Of a stretch of DNA of 64,000 bases, positions 54,502 through 63,771 are shown one piece after another. The stretch's first letter is position 1, and each line of letters begins with the position of its first letter. The translations under genes and the position numbers were made by a program. Under the pieces are notes generated by a model that saw only the letters and a list, made by a program, of their open reading frames with translations, ran no database searches and was not told the DNA's origin. Origin of the DNA: Streptococcus suis (GTDB lineage Bacteria; Bacillota; Bacilli; Lactobacillales; Streptococcaceae); contig JAKTNI010000004.1 of the NCBI GenBank assembly GCA_029593505.1, positions 71,765-135,764 of the forward strand, read 5' to 3'.

Positions 54502-56847
54502 TTAAGCTTGACCTGAAACTTCAGCAGCGTGGTCGTCCATTGAAAGAACTTCGTGGAAGACACGTTGAGTCAATTCAGTTTTTTGCTCTTTAGTGAGGTA
54601 TTTCGTGTTTACGCAGTATCCAGAGATACGAACGATAACATCTTCACCTGCCATAATCTTATCATACACATCATTTAAGTCCATGACGTTCAAGTTTACG
54701 TGCTGACCACCTTGTTCAAAGTAACCGTCAAGAATGGTTACCAAGTTTGTTACTTGCTCATCAAATGTTTTACCAAGAGCTTTTGGTGACACTTGAGTAG
54801 TCAATGAGATACCATCATTAGCATGTTTGAAGTCAAGTTTTGAAAGAGTATTCAAGTTTTGCAACCAACCACCACGTGATTTAGATGTTGGGTTAGCACC
54901 TGGTGGGAAGAATTCTACTTTCGAAGTATTGACAGAGCCATCTTCGTTTAGGAATACACCGCGGTGTACTGGTGAATTACCTGTTTGCTTAGAGTAAGCA
55001 ACGTTTGAAGTGATGGTCAAGATTGATACAGCAGCTTCTGCATTCTTGTATAGCTTATGTTTGTTCAAACGAGTGAAGAACGCTTCCATGAGCCATTTTG
55101 CAATGTCATCTACACGGTCATCATCTTCACCATAACGTGGGAAGTCACCTGTTACTTCGTAGTCATAGATAAAGCCGTCTTCGTCACGAATTGGTTTCAC
55201 TTGTGCATACTTGATAGCTGATAGTGAGTCAACGGTATTAGCGAAACCACAGATACCGAATCCCATATTGGCACGAAGATGAGTTGGCAAGAATGCCATT
55301 TGAACAGCTTCGTAGTTGTATTTATCTGTCATGTAGTGAATGATATTCATTGCATCTACATATGTATCTGTCAACCAGTCAAGAGCTTTTTCAAAGTTTG
55401 CGATAACTTGATCGTAGTCAAAAATATCAGAAGTATTTGGTTCAACACAATCAAATACTTTGTAATCTTTGTGAACATCATCGTAACCGTTGTTCCAGCT
55501 TGAAAGAAGAGCTTTTAGAACGTTTACGCGAGCACCAAAGTATTGAATGTTATGACGTTTTTCTTCACTTTCTGGATCAAGTGGAGATACACAACAAGAA
55601 ATACATGACATTTCGCCATAACCATCTTTTGCCATTGTTGTCACACCTTCGTATTGGATAGAAGAGTGTTTGTGGCTCATAGCCATACAGTAGCGACGGA
55701 ATGAGTATGGTAATTTATCTGACCAAAGAACAGTCAAGTTTGGCTCTGGAGAGTTACCGATGTTGTCAAGTGTATTCAAGAAGCGGTAATCCATTTTAGT
55801 AACACGGTGGCGACCGTCGTTACCCATACCTGCCATTGATGTTGTCAAGAATGTTGGGTCACCAGAGTAGATTTCATCGAAGGCTTTTGTACGAGCGAAT
55901 TTCACTGTACGAAGTTTCAATACGAAGTCGTCAACAAATTCTTGAATTTCTGATTCTGTAAATGTACCACGAGCCAAGTCACGTTCAGCATAGATATCAA
56001 GAACGATTGGCACCCGACCAAGAGAAGTTGCAGCACCGTTGATAACACGACATACAGCCATGAAAGCAATGTTTGTCCATTGGATAGCTTCTTTAGTGTT
56101 CATCGCAGGTTTGCGAACATCAACACCATAATGATCTCCAAGACGAACAACTTGTTGCAATGCTTGATACTGCATGTTGATTTCTTCGCGAAGACGGATT
56201 GATTCTTCATCAATTTCAGTGATAGCATTCCAGTCAGCTACTTTTTCTTCCATCAAGTAGTCTGCACCATATAATGCCAAACGAGCGTACATACCGATGA
56301 TACGACCACGTGAATAGGCATCAGGTAGACCTGAAACGTGGTGTGAGTGGCGAGCACGACGGATATCAGCTGTGTAAGCACGGAAAATACCGTCGTTTAC
56401 AGTTGTTGCATGTTTTGTATAGATTTCATGAAGTAGTGGATCAGGAGTATAGCCGTTTTCAATCAGAGTAGTTTCAGCCATACGAATACCACCACGTGGC
56501 ATGAAGTTCAATTTGAATAATTCATCATTTTGGATACCGAAGATGAGTTCGTTTTCTTTATCAATGAAACCAGCTGGAATATCTGCAATAGAAGTAGCAC
56601 GGTCAATATCCATTGGGAAACGAGTATCTTCGTAGTGAGCTTTTGTTTCTTCGATAATTTTTTTGATACGAAGCGAACGTTCAGTTGGACCTGCTAAGAA
56701 GCTTTCATCTCCATCATATGGAGTGTAGTTGGCTTGAACGAAGCGAGTTACACTTGCCTTATCTTGCCAATCAGTACCTTTGAAACCTTCCCAAGCTTGG
56801 GCAAAAATGTCTTCTGCAACATTTTTTGTTTTAACTTTTGTTGACAT
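54502..56847 (-). CDS. pflB: Formate acetyltransferase (pyruvate formate-lyase)
   Basis: A 781-aa glycyl-radical enzyme that splits pyruvate into acetyl-CoA and formate under anaerobic conditions, feeding mixed-acid fermentation. The catalytic cysteine pair is C418-C419 in SCISCC and the radical glycine is G743 in VRISGY. The N-terminal WEGFKGTDW and the long PFL domain are complete. It needs an activating enzyme (PflA), which is not in this window. Codon use is biased as for a highly expressed gene. AAGGAG precedes the ATG. Confidence 0.97.
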   Translation of the reverse strand: MSTKVKTKNVAEDIFAQAWEGFKGTDWQDKASVTRFVQANYTPYDGDESFLAGPTERSLRIKKIIEETKAHYEDTRFPMDIDRATSIADIPAGFIDKENELIFGIQNDELFKLNFMPRGGIRMAETTLIENGYTPDPLLHEIYTKHATTVNDGIFRAYTADIRRARHSHHVSGLPDAYSRGRIIGMYARLALYGADYLMEEKVADWNAITEIDEESIRLREEINMQYQALQQVVRLGDHYGVDVRKPAMNTKEAIQWTNIAFMAVCRVINGAATSLGRVPIVLDIYAERDLARGTFTESEIQEFVDDFVLKLRTVKFARTKAFDEIYSGDPTFLTTSMAGMGNDGRHRVTKMDYRFLNTLDNIGNSPEPNLTVLWSDKLPYSFRRYCMAMSHKHSSIQYEGVTTMAKDGYGEMSCISCCVSPLDPESEEKRHNIQYFGARVNVLKALLSSWNNGYDDVHKDYKVFDCVEPNTSDIFDYDQVIANFEKALDWLTDTYVDAMNIIHYMTDKYNYEAVQMAFLPTHLRANMGFGICGFANTVDSLSAIKYAQVKPIRDEDGFIYDYEVTGDFPRYGEDDDRVDDIAKWLMEAFFTRLNKHKLYKNAEAAVSILTITSNVAYSKQTGNSPVHRGVFLNEDGSVNTSKVEFFPPGANPTSKSRGGWLQNLNTLSKLDFKHANDGISLTTQVSPKALGKTFDEQVTNLVTILDGYFEQGGQHVNLNVMDLNDVYDKIMAGEDVIVRISGYCVNTKYLTKEQKTELTQRVFHEVLSMDDHAAEVSGQA

Positions 56848-56893
56848 GAGGATTCTCCTTTTGTGTATTTGGTATCATACCATTACGCCCCTC

Positions 56894-56922
56894 ATTATAC
56901 CACTTTCATAGGTTTTCCACAA
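56894..56922 (-). promoter_or_regulatory. Promoter of pflB
   Basis: On the minus strand TTGTGG (56917-56922), 17-bp spacer, TATAAT (56894-56899) with TG before it. A TTGTGAAA half-site (plus 56954-56961), resembling half of a Rex redox-repressor site, lies upstream; the other half is poor. Confidence 0.75.
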
Positions 56923-57099
56923 GATAAAAATGCATGAAAATAAATGAAAATAATTTCACAAATTTTGAAAATGACCAGAGAATGATTGTATTATTTTTCA
57001 CGAACTTTAGGTAAGATAAGGGAGAAAATAATGATTTTAATTAAGCTCATTATAATTGAAGCTAAAATACGGTATAATAACATTTGGATAGGAGTTACT

Positions 57100-58167
57100 A
57101 TGTTAATTTTTCCATTGATTAATGATACCTCCAGAAAGATTATCCATATGGATATGGATGCTTTTTTTGCGGCGATTGAAATTAGAGATAATTCAAGTTT
57201 GAAGGGGAAACCTGTTGTGATAGGAGCAGATCCTAGACGCTCTGGAGGTCGGGGAGTAGTTGCTACTTGTAACTATGAAGCGCGTGTTTTTGGTATTCGC
57301 TCAGCTATGTCTTCAAAAGAAGCTTATGAACGTTGCCCTCAAGCTATTTTTATTTCAGGTAATTATGAGAAGTATAAAGAAACTGGTCAGCAGGTAAGAA
57401 GGATTTTTTACCGCTATACAGACTTAGTGGAGCCGATGTCTATCGATGAAGCGTATCTGGATGTAACAGAAAACAAATTAGGTATTCGTTCAGCTGTCAA
57501 AATTGCTAAACTTATCCAATATGATATTTGGAATGAATTACAACTGACGGCATCTGCTGGTGTGTCCTATAATAAATTTTTGGCAAAAATTGCTTCTGAC
57601 ATGGAAAAGCCAAAAGGGCTAACTCTTATCTTACCAGAAGATGCACAAAGAATACTAGCTAATCTTCCCATTGAGAAATTTTATGGTGTAGGAAAAAAGA
57701 CTGTGAACCGTCTTCATGAAATGAATATTTATACGGGTCAAGATCTACTAAGTGTACCAGAAATGGTGCTAATTGATACATTTGGGCGTTTTGGCTATGA
57801 TCTCTATCGTAAAGCCAGAGGTATTTCAAATGCACCTGTCAAAGTGAATCGTGTACGCAAATCAATTGGCAAAGAAAAAACCTATCGGAAAATATTGTAT
57901 AGTGAAGAGGATATTCTAAAAGAACTAGCCAAGCTCTGCCAACGAGTAGCACATAGTTTAGTAACACACGGAAAAAAAGGTAGAACGATTGTTCTCAAAG
58001 TTCGTTACAATGATTTTTCAACGATGACGAAACGCTACAGTTTGGAAGAAGTTACAGATCAGGCAGAATTGATTGAAAGACAAGTTCGTTACTTATTTGA
58101 AGAAGTCGGTCAATCAGATAAAGGAATTCGTCTGCTTGGGGTGACCGTGACCAATTTTCAAACTTGA
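57100..58167 (+). CDS. dinB: DNA polymerase IV
   Basis: A 355-aa Y-family polymerase for translesion DNA synthesis. The first catalytic Asp is in [12 protein letters not shown] (D18), the second acidic pair in [12 protein letters not shown], and the helix-hairpin-helix region ([27 protein letters not shown]) and little-finger domain follow. AGGAG at 57090-57094 is 5 bp before the ATG at 57100; the frame is open upstream but has no ribosome site. The 252-bp gap to pflB contains the pflB promoter and no other gene. Confidence 0.95.
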   Translation: MLIFPLINDTSRKIIHMDMDAFFAAIEIRDNSSLKGKPVVIGADPRRSGGRGVVATCNYEARVFGIRSAMSSKEAYERCPQAIFISGNYEKYKETGQQVRRIFYRYTDLVEPMSIDEAYLDVTENKLGIRSAVKIAKLIQYDIWNELQLTASAGVSYNKFLAKIASDMEKPKGLTLILPEDAQRILANLPIEKFYGVGKKTVNRLHEMNIYTGQDLLSVPEMVLIDTFGRFGYDLYRKARGISNAPVKVNRVRKSIGKEKTYRKILYSEEDILKELAKLCQRVAHSLVTHGKKGRTIVLKVRYNDFSTMTKRYSLEEVTDQAELIERQVRYLFEEVGQSDKGIRLLGVTVTNFQT

Positions 58168-58209
58168 GTTCTGTTTCGGTCTGTGATAGACTAACAAAAA
58201 GGAGAGAAG

Positions 58210-58374
58210 ATGCAAATTTCAAGTAGATTTACCGTTGCCAGCCATATCTTGATTCTCTTGGCTCTGGAAGGAGAAAAAGCAAAACAGACCAGCACCCATA
58301 GCCTCAGCGATTGGCAGATATTCCACAGGGAAATCCGGTGTATCTTTCAGCATAGCTGTCAACTGGACCTATAA
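58210..58374 (+). pseudogene. Truncated Rrf2-family regulator remnant
   Basis: Behind AAGGAGAG, the frame starts MQISSRFTVASHILILLALE, the clear N-terminus of an Rrf2-type regulator, but similarity stops after about 28 residues (of about 145). The rest of the frame (to a TAA at 58374) runs through sequence of a different, downstream remnant. A deletion has therefore fused the 5' end of an rrf2-type gene to the 3' part of a reductase gene. Confidence 0.8.
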
Positions 58375-58560
58375 TCAGCCCAGCTGCTTATTTTGATGCA
58401 GAAGGTTCAAAGACAGGCGCTTACACTATTGCTGGCGAGGTTTTCCAAGTCAATGCCCAAGGTGAAAGCTATATTAGTTATGCCGACTACGCTGTGGCTT
58501 TGGTTGACATTGCTGAAAAAAGGTGGCTACCAGCAGGAACGAATTTCCATATTTGCATAA
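58335..58560 (+). pseudogene. 3' remnant of an NAD(P)-binding (SDR/NmrA-like) oxidoreductase
   Basis: In pieces of different frames the region encodes AVNWTY, then ISPAAYFDAEGSKTGAYTIA, ISYADYAVALVDIAEK, then GGYQQERISIFA and stop at 58558-58560, the C-terminal third of an atypical short-chain NAD(P)H-binding reductase. At least two frameshifts are seen: an extra A near 58360 (TAT-A-ATC) and an extra A in the A run near 58516-58521. The N-terminal two thirds are missing. Confidence 0.75.
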
Positions 58561-58575
58561 AAAATTAAATGGTCT

Positions 58576-58607
58576 AAAAGATAGTTCCCATCAAGGAACT
58601 ATCTTTT
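58576..58607 (+). terminator. Rho-independent terminator after the reductase remnant
   Basis: AAAAGATAGTTCC (58576-58588) with GGAACTATCTTTT (58595-58607). Confidence 0.9.
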
Positions 58608-58656
58608 TATTTTTGTCTCGTATTAATATAAACAAAAAATCAAAAAGGGGACCGAT

Positions 58657-59571
58657 ATGACTCACTTGCTTTGTCCCAATCCAGCTCTGGACCGTACGCT
58701 ACTTGTTGAAAAGAATATTCCCTTGCAACCGACGGAGGTGAGGGATTATCCTGGTGGAAAAAACTTCAACGTGGCTCATGCCCTCCGTGAAAATGGTGTG
58801 ACAGACTACACCATTCATACTATTTTGGGTGGGCAGATTAGTCGCTATATTCAGGAGCTTAATGCTGATAGTGGAAATGTCCTGCGGGTGGTTGAAAATG
58901 GGCAGAATACTCGGACGTGTAATATCTATGTTGAAACCAGTACAGGCGATGTGGCACTATTTTATGAAAAAGGTTTTGAACTAATTGCGGAATTACTTGA
59001 CCAATTCACTCGCTAGATAGAGGATAGTTTACAAGACGGGGACTTCTTAGTCTTCTAGGGCAGTCTGATGAAGGGGTTGCCGGATGATTATATAAAAGGT
59101 TTTATTGAAAAATATCCAGAGGTCATGACCGTCGTAGATACTAGTGGAGATGCCTTACAGGAAGTCTATCAAGCTAGACCATCCCTTATCAAAATCAATA
59201 ATGAAGAGCTGAAAGATATTTATCCAGAGCTAGATGAAGAAAGTCCTGAAGCTATTTTAGGTATCCTGAAAGAAGTGACTCCTCATGAGAATATCATCAT
59301 CACCATGGGAGACAAGAGTAACCTAGCTAAGATTGGTCAGTGCTTCTTCCGTATTCAGTCTCCTAAGAAAGAAGCGTGTAATCCTATTGCAGCAGGGGAT
59401 TTCTATCTGGGCTTGTTAGTCAAGGGAATCAGTCAAGGTCAATACCCCAGAAGTCTTTTTGAAGGAAGCGGCAGCCTTTGCAACAGCCAATTGTTTGAAT
59501 TATTTTCCAGAGGTTGAAGCAGAGCTGTTTGCAGAAATTTTAGATAAGGTAGTTTTCAAAGAGGTGCAATA
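58657..59571 (+). pseudogene. Broken PfkB-family carbohydrate kinase (tagatose-6-P/1-phosphofructokinase type)
   Basis: The reading begins MTHLLCPNPALDRTLLVEKN and contains the PfkB motif PGGKNFNVAHAL, so it was a sugar or sugar-phosphate kinase. Two in-frame TAG codons interrupt it (59014-59016 and 59056-59058). Reading then resumes (KGLPDDYIKGFIEKYPEVMT, IKINNEELKDIYPEL, NIIITMGDKSN, the ATP-site version NPIAAGDFYLGLL). A frameshift in a C run near 59443-59447 moves the rest (EVFLKEAAAFATANCLNYFPEV) into another frame. Neither half can be functional. Confidence 0.85.
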
Positions 59572-59647
59572 CATACTCTCTATTAGCATTTATTTTTTGA
59601 TATTATTCAAGAACGATATTTTTAGAAAGTCTTAGTGCGATAATACA

Positions 59648-59682
59648 AAAAAGCAAATAGCAACTCGTGCTATTTGCTTTTT
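59648..59682. terminator. Bidirectional terminator between the kinase remnant and the lipoprotein gene
   Basis: A 15-bp perfect stem, AAAAAGCAAATAGCA with TGCTATTTGCTTTTT, loop ACTCG. Confidence 0.92.
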
Positions 59683-59704
59683 AATAAATGCTAGATACAA
59701 TTTG

Positions 59705-60388
59705 TTATTCTACCTTATCCAAGGTTACAAATACATTAGGTTCTGATACTAGGTTATATTTAGCTTCGACAGCTGGATCAGTAGGATTTCCCCACATAAC
59801 GACCTTATATTGTCCACCTTCTAGGATAAATCCTGGTGCAATTCTTCCTCCCAATCCAGTCATTCCAGGGAGAAGGGCAGAATATTCTCCCTCTGCTCCA
59901 CGGATTAGGTAGTGGTTTGGAGCATATTCAACTAGGTCTGTAATTCGAGCTGTGTAGGTATGGATGAGATGCTCTCCTTCCTCATCTTCACTAAGCCGAA
60001 AATCTTCATAAGTAGTAAAGGTACCGTCTGCGCTGATAGTTACCTCAACATTACGTGCTTGTTGGCTACTTCCTTGCCATTTTCCAACTAGACTGTCGGG
60101 GATAGTGGTAGCTGGTAGGGTTAAGAGCTGAGTATGAGTCGTTTCGGTACTTAGGACACTTTCTTCGTCTTGAGAATTCTGAGTCTCCTGTTTTTGTTGA
60201 CTAGCCTCTGCTGATGAATTGGCTTCAGTTGTAGTTTTTTGGGAACTAGCAGGCTGGGAGGAGCTAGTCTGCTTGGTATTTGTCTGGGTCGTTTTACTGA
60301 TGGGAGTTTCCGACTTGCTTGATGCGCAAGCTGTTAAAAGGCAGGTTACAGAAAGCAACAATACTGAGTAGTTGAATATCTTTTTCAT
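59705..60388 (-). CDS. Lipoprotein of unknown function (DUF6287-like C-terminal domain)
   Basis: A 227-aa lipoprotein: signal peptide MKKIFNYSVLLLSVTCLLTAC with lipobox LTAC, then a Ser/Thr/Gln-rich unstructured linker to about residue 95, then a compact domain (LVGKWQGSSQQARNVEVTISADGTFTTYED ... PGFILEGGQYKVVMWGNPTD) of the type found in streptococcal DUF6287 proteins. The domain looks like a small lipocalin-like or beta-sandwich fold; function unknown. A GGAGG ribosome site and a near-consensus promoter lie upstream. Confidence 0.82.
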   Translation of the reverse strand: MKKIFNYSVLLLSVTCLLTACASSKSETPISKTTQTNTKQTSSSQPASSQKTTTEANSSAEASQQKQETQNSQDEESVLSTETTHTQLLTLPATTIPDSLVGKWQGSSQQARNVEVTISADGTFTTYEDFRLSEDEEGEHLIHTYTARITDLVEYAPNHYLIRGAEGEYSALLPGMTGLGGRIAPGFILEGGQYKVVMWGNPTDPAVEAKYNLVSEPNVFVTLDKVE

Positions 60389-60426
60389 TTGAATGACCTC
60401 CGTTTATAAATTCCATTTATAAATAG

Positions 60427-60455
60427 AGTATAGCAAATAAAAACAAGTTTGTCAA
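60427..60455 (-). promoter_or_regulatory. Strong promoter of the lipoprotein gene, with flanking repeats
   Basis: On the minus strand TTGACA (60450-60455), 17-bp spacer, TATACT (60427-60432). Two copies of the palindrome TTTATAAA lie downstream (about 60403-60423) and two copies of TGTAACA upstream (about 60474-60490), possible operator sites. Confidence 0.85.
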
Positions 60456-60505
60456 CATAAAATTGTAATATTTGTAACACATATGTAACAAAAGAAATAT
60501 TTTTG

Positions 60506-62998
60506 TTACTTAAGGTTAAAAAATTCTTCAATATCTGCCTGATCTATGCCAATCATGGGGTCGATGGTTAGCAGGTTGTCCACAGTCAGAATATATTCTC
60601 TGGGTTGGGCACTTGTTTTTTCTGGCTGGTCTTGGTCAAGAAGGGACAGTTGCTGGCTGTTTTTTGTTACGGGCTCTGTTTGTTTTGGCTTATCTGACTG
60701 GCCAGGTGGCTGGGTTTGCGTGGCTGTGGCTGTTTTGCTTTCATTGTTTTCAGTCAGGGTTTTCTTACTGTTCTGCTCTGCCATTTCCCCTTGGAAACGT
60801 GGGACCAGATAGGTTTTTCGGACGGTTCCGGCGTTTTTGACGGCGTAGTCGAAGGCGGAGATTTCGCCTAGGAGGATGAGCTTGCTCTTGGAGCGGGTGA
60901 TGGCTGTGTAGACCAGGTTGCGCTGGAGCATGCGGTGGCTGGTGCGCGTGATAGGAAGGATGACGACCTGAAACTCGCTGCCTTGGGACTTGTGGATGGA
61001 CATGGCATAGGCCAGGGTAATCTTGTACCATTCATTGCGTGGATAGGTGACCTCGCTACCGTCGAAGTTGATGGTAATCTCGTCCTGCTTGGAGTCGGTG
61101 TACTTGGCAGGTAGGAGGTCGGTGATGTAGCCCAAATCACCATTGAAGACATTGGCCTCGGCATCGTTGACTAGGTGGATGACTCGGTCGCCTTGGCGGA
61201 AGGCTTGCTCGTTGTGGAGGAATTCCAGCTCTCCGTCTTCTAGGGGATTGAGCAGGGCCTGGGTCATGGTGTTGAGTTGGTCAATACCTGCTGGACCTCG
61301 ATACATGGGGGCTAGTATTTGAACTTCTTGAGCAGGAATTCCTGACTTTATAGCGGCTGTTACAATACGCTCAATCATGGCTGGGATCTGTTCGTTGTGA
61401 ACTTCGAAATAGGATCGATCAGGTTTTTTATCGGAAAAATCAGGTGGTAAACTTCCTTTTCGAATCTGACTGGCTAGGGTAACAATCGTAGAGTCTTCTG
61501 ATTGGCGATAAATTTTATCTAGGGTAATACTAGGTAATTTCGTAATATTTAGTAAATCTGCTAATACCTGTCCGGGACTGACAGAAGGTAATTGCTCCGC
61601 ATCGCCGACAATCAGAACTTGGGTTTGGGAAGAGATGTTCTGAAAGAGCTGGTTTGCCAACCAAGTATCTACCATAGAAAACTCATCCACGATGATAAAG
61701 TCGGCATCCAAATAATCATCGCGGTAGGATTCGTCCTGACCTTCAACTAATCCTAGATGACGATGAATAGTCGCAGCAGGTAAGCCTGTGAGCTCATTCA
61801 TCCGACGAGCAGCTCGACCAGTTGGAGCGGCTAGAAGGACAGGGCATTCTTCTCGGTTGCGCGTTAGGTCAATCTTATGCAAGATGGCATAGACCGCGAT
61901 AATACCGTTGATAACGGTTGTTTTTCCGGTGCCTGGACCTCCCGTTAGGATAAATAAGGGGTTGGTAATAGCTTGGATAATGGCTTCTTTTTGAATCGCA
62001 TCATAGGTGAGTGCAGAGATACTTTCTAGCTCTGTAATAGCAGCCTCGACATCTGCTCGTGGAAATGGTTTAAAGCCATTTTGTCCCATTAGACGCGTTA
62101 ATTGTTTGTAAATTCCTTCCTCAGCAAAGTAGAGGCTATTATCAAAAATTTTAGTTCCTTCTTGTTGAACTTTTCCCTCTTGGATTAGTCCTGTCAGCTC
62201 TTGTGCTACGAGTGCAGGATCTAATTCGATATGACGAGACTTCTCCAACAGTTCAATGCTTGTTTCCAATAGGGCTTTTGCTTCCACATAGGTATCACCT
62301 GTTTCCATGGAACGATTAAGGAGACAAAACAACATTCCTGCTCGGAAGCGTTGAGGAGAATCACTAGCAATGCCGAGACTTTCAGCGATTTTATCAGCAA
62401 TTGTAAAGCCAAGACCTTGTACATCCTCAACCAATTGATAAGGGTTTTCCTCTATGATTTGAAGTGTTTTTTCTTTGTATTGGTCATGGATGTGGAAAGC
62501 GAGTTTATTGGGGATGCCATATTCTGCTAGCTTGGATAAAATCATCTCCGTTCCATAGTTCAGCCGGAGTTTCTCAACAAAAGCTTGCATGTTTTTTCGA
62601 GAAAGTCCGGTAATTTGGCTCAGTTTTTCTGGTTCTGCTAGGATATTGTCAATGGTATTTTCACCATATAATTGAACAATTTTTTCAGCTGTTTTTCGCC
62701 CAATGCCTTTAAACTGATCGCTAGAAAAATACTTGACCAAACCAGCAGAAGTTGGTTTGCTTTTTTCGTAGCGAGTGATTTGGAGTTGTTGACCATATTT
62801 AGGATGGGTGACTAGATTACCGTAGAAAGAATAGTCCTCCCCTTCCATAATATCGGCAATTGTTCCGGTGACAATGATCTCATAATCATCGTACTCAGCA
62901 TTGGTATCAGCAATTTCTAGGAGTAGAATTTTATAAAAATTACTTGGATTTTCAAAAATAATCCGATCAATTGTTCCGCTAAAATAGATTTCAGTCAT
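60506..62998 (-). CDS. recD2: RecD2-type ATP-dependent DNA helicase
   Basis: An 830-aa SF1B helicase of the RecD2 (RecD-like, without RecBC) family, involved in DNA repair and replication-fork maintenance. An N-terminal OB-like domain and helix-hairpin-helix repeats (FKGIGRKTAEKIVQLYG, ITGLSRKNM, VQGLGFTIADKIAESLG) precede the helicase core: Walker A GGPGTGKTT at about residues 353-361, Walker B DADFIIVDEFSMVD, and the late SIHKSQGSEF and YTAITRSKSKL motifs. The C-terminal 80 residues are a low-complexity tail. The part encoded by about 60780-61310 is much richer in G+C than the rest, suggesting an intragenic recombination. Confidence 0.95.
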   Translation of the reverse strand: MTEIYFSGTIDRIIFENPSNFYKILLLEIADTNAEYDDYEIIVTGTIADIMEGEDYSFYGNLVTHPKYGQQLQITRYEKSKPTSAGLVKYFSSDQFKGIGRKTAEKIVQLYGENTIDNILAEPEKLSQITGLSRKNMQAFVEKLRLNYGTEMILSKLAEYGIPNKLAFHIHDQYKEKTLQIIEENPYQLVEDVQGLGFTIADKIAESLGIASDSPQRFRAGMLFCLLNRSMETGDTYVEAKALLETSIELLEKSRHIELDPALVAQELTGLIQEGKVQQEGTKIFDNSLYFAEEGIYKQLTRLMGQNGFKPFPRADVEAAITELESISALTYDAIQKEAIIQAITNPLFILTGGPGTGKTTVINGIIAVYAILHKIDLTRNREECPVLLAAPTGRAARRMNELTGLPAATIHRHLGLVEGQDESYRDDYLDADFIIVDEFSMVDTWLANQLFQNISSQTQVLIVGDAEQLPSVSPGQVLADLLNITKLPSITLDKIYRQSEDSTIVTLASQIRKGSLPPDFSDKKPDRSYFEVHNEQIPAMIERIVTAAIKSGIPAQEVQILAPMYRGPAGIDQLNTMTQALLNPLEDGELEFLHNEQAFRQGDRVIHLVNDAEANVFNGDLGYITDLLPAKYTDSKQDEITINFDGSEVTYPRNEWYKITLAYAMSIHKSQGSEFQVVILPITRTSHRMLQRNLVYTAITRSKSKLILLGEISAFDYAVKNAGTVRKTYLVPRFQGEMAEQNSKKTLTENNESKTATATQTQPPGQSDKPKQTEPVTKNSQQLSLLDQDQPEKTSAQPREYILTVDNLLTIDPMIGIDQADIEEFFNLK

Positions 62999-63026
62999 AC
63001 TTTTTTTGAATGTCCTTATGAAAAAT

Positions 63027-63074
63027 AGGAGAGATAAAGGAATACATGCTGTTGCAAGATTCCCTTATTCTCCT
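63027..63074 (-). terminator. Hairpin between lepB and recD2
   Basis: On the minus strand AGGAGAATAAGGGAAT pairs (two small mismatches) with ATTCCTTTATCTCTCCT around a 15-nt loop and is followed by ATTTTT. It should terminate the lepB transcript before recD2. Confidence 0.7.
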
Positions 63075-63128
63075 TTTGTACAGGGGAAGTTATTAGTGAG
63101 TAGTTTTTGTTGATTTGAAGCTGTTTTT

Positions 63129-63764
63129 TTATTTTACTGTTCCAATGTGTTTGATTGGCCAAATACGAAATACGATTTCTCCTTTAATATCATCTCGCGC
63201 AAATGTTCCGACTTGTCGACTGTCCAGCGATACTAGTCGGTCATCTCCCATTAAGAAATACTGTCCTTTAGGAACGGTAACGCTGAAATCAATATACCCG
63301 TTTGCATCTTGTGTAAAGGCTTGAGCAGACTGTGCTAGGACTTGGAAATTTTTGTTATAAGAATAAATTTTTTGAAGTTTATCTTGTTGGAAGGCTGTCA
63401 AGTATTCTGCTAGATAAGGCTCGTCTACTTGTTCGTTGTTAATATATAAAATATCATTTTCGTAGCGGATAGTATCTCCTGGCATACCAATGACACGTTT
63501 AACAATCAATTTTTCTTTGCCATTTGCATCTAATTCACTAGCCACAACAATGTCAAAGCGGTCAATTGAAGTTGTTTTTAGCATGATGAGTTTTTCTTGG
63601 TGTTGAAGTGTTGGGTCCATAGAATGCCCATCTACAGATACGGGGCTCCAAATATAGAGACGACTAGTCAATACAGCTACTAGGAAAAAAATGAATAGCC
63701 CCCACTCTTTTAGAAACTTGCTCACTGGTGAATGTTTAGCCATTTGTTTATTGTTGATGATCAT
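63129..63764 (-). CDS. lepB: Signal peptidase I
   Basis: A 211-aa type I signal peptidase. One N-terminal membrane anchor (about residues 20-38, GLFIFFLVAVLTSRLYIW) is followed by the catalytic Ser48 in DGHSMDPTL, the Lys general base in KLIVKRVIGMPGD, and the later GDDRLVSLDSRQVGTF box. It removes signal peptides from secreted proteins at the outer membrane face, presumably including those encoded in this window. GAGGACACC precedes the ATG. The rnhC gene ends 8 bp upstream, so they form an operon. Confidence 0.96.
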   Translation of the reverse strand: MIINNKQMAKHSPVSKFLKEWGLFIFFLVAVLTSRLYIWSPVSVDGHSMDPTLQHQEKLIMLKTTSIDRFDIVVASELDANGKEKLIVKRVIGMPGDTIRYENDILYINNEQVDEPYLAEYLTAFQQDKLQKIYSYNKNFQVLAQSAQAFTQDANGYIDFSVTVPKGQYFLMGDDRLVSLDSRQVGTFARDDIKGEIVFRIWPIKHIGTVK

Positions 63765-63771
63765 GGTGTCC

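Noticed and set aside
58168-59700. Insertion sequence or phage remnant as the cause of the decay zone
   Set aside because: No transposase fragment, terminal inverted repeat or target duplication could be seen; the lesions are point changes and a deletion.
60546-60840. Plus-strand frames with hydrophobic runs opposite the recD2 3' end
   Set aside because: They are by-products of the GC-rich block and low-complexity tail of recD2; they lack start signals and overlap each other in different frames.
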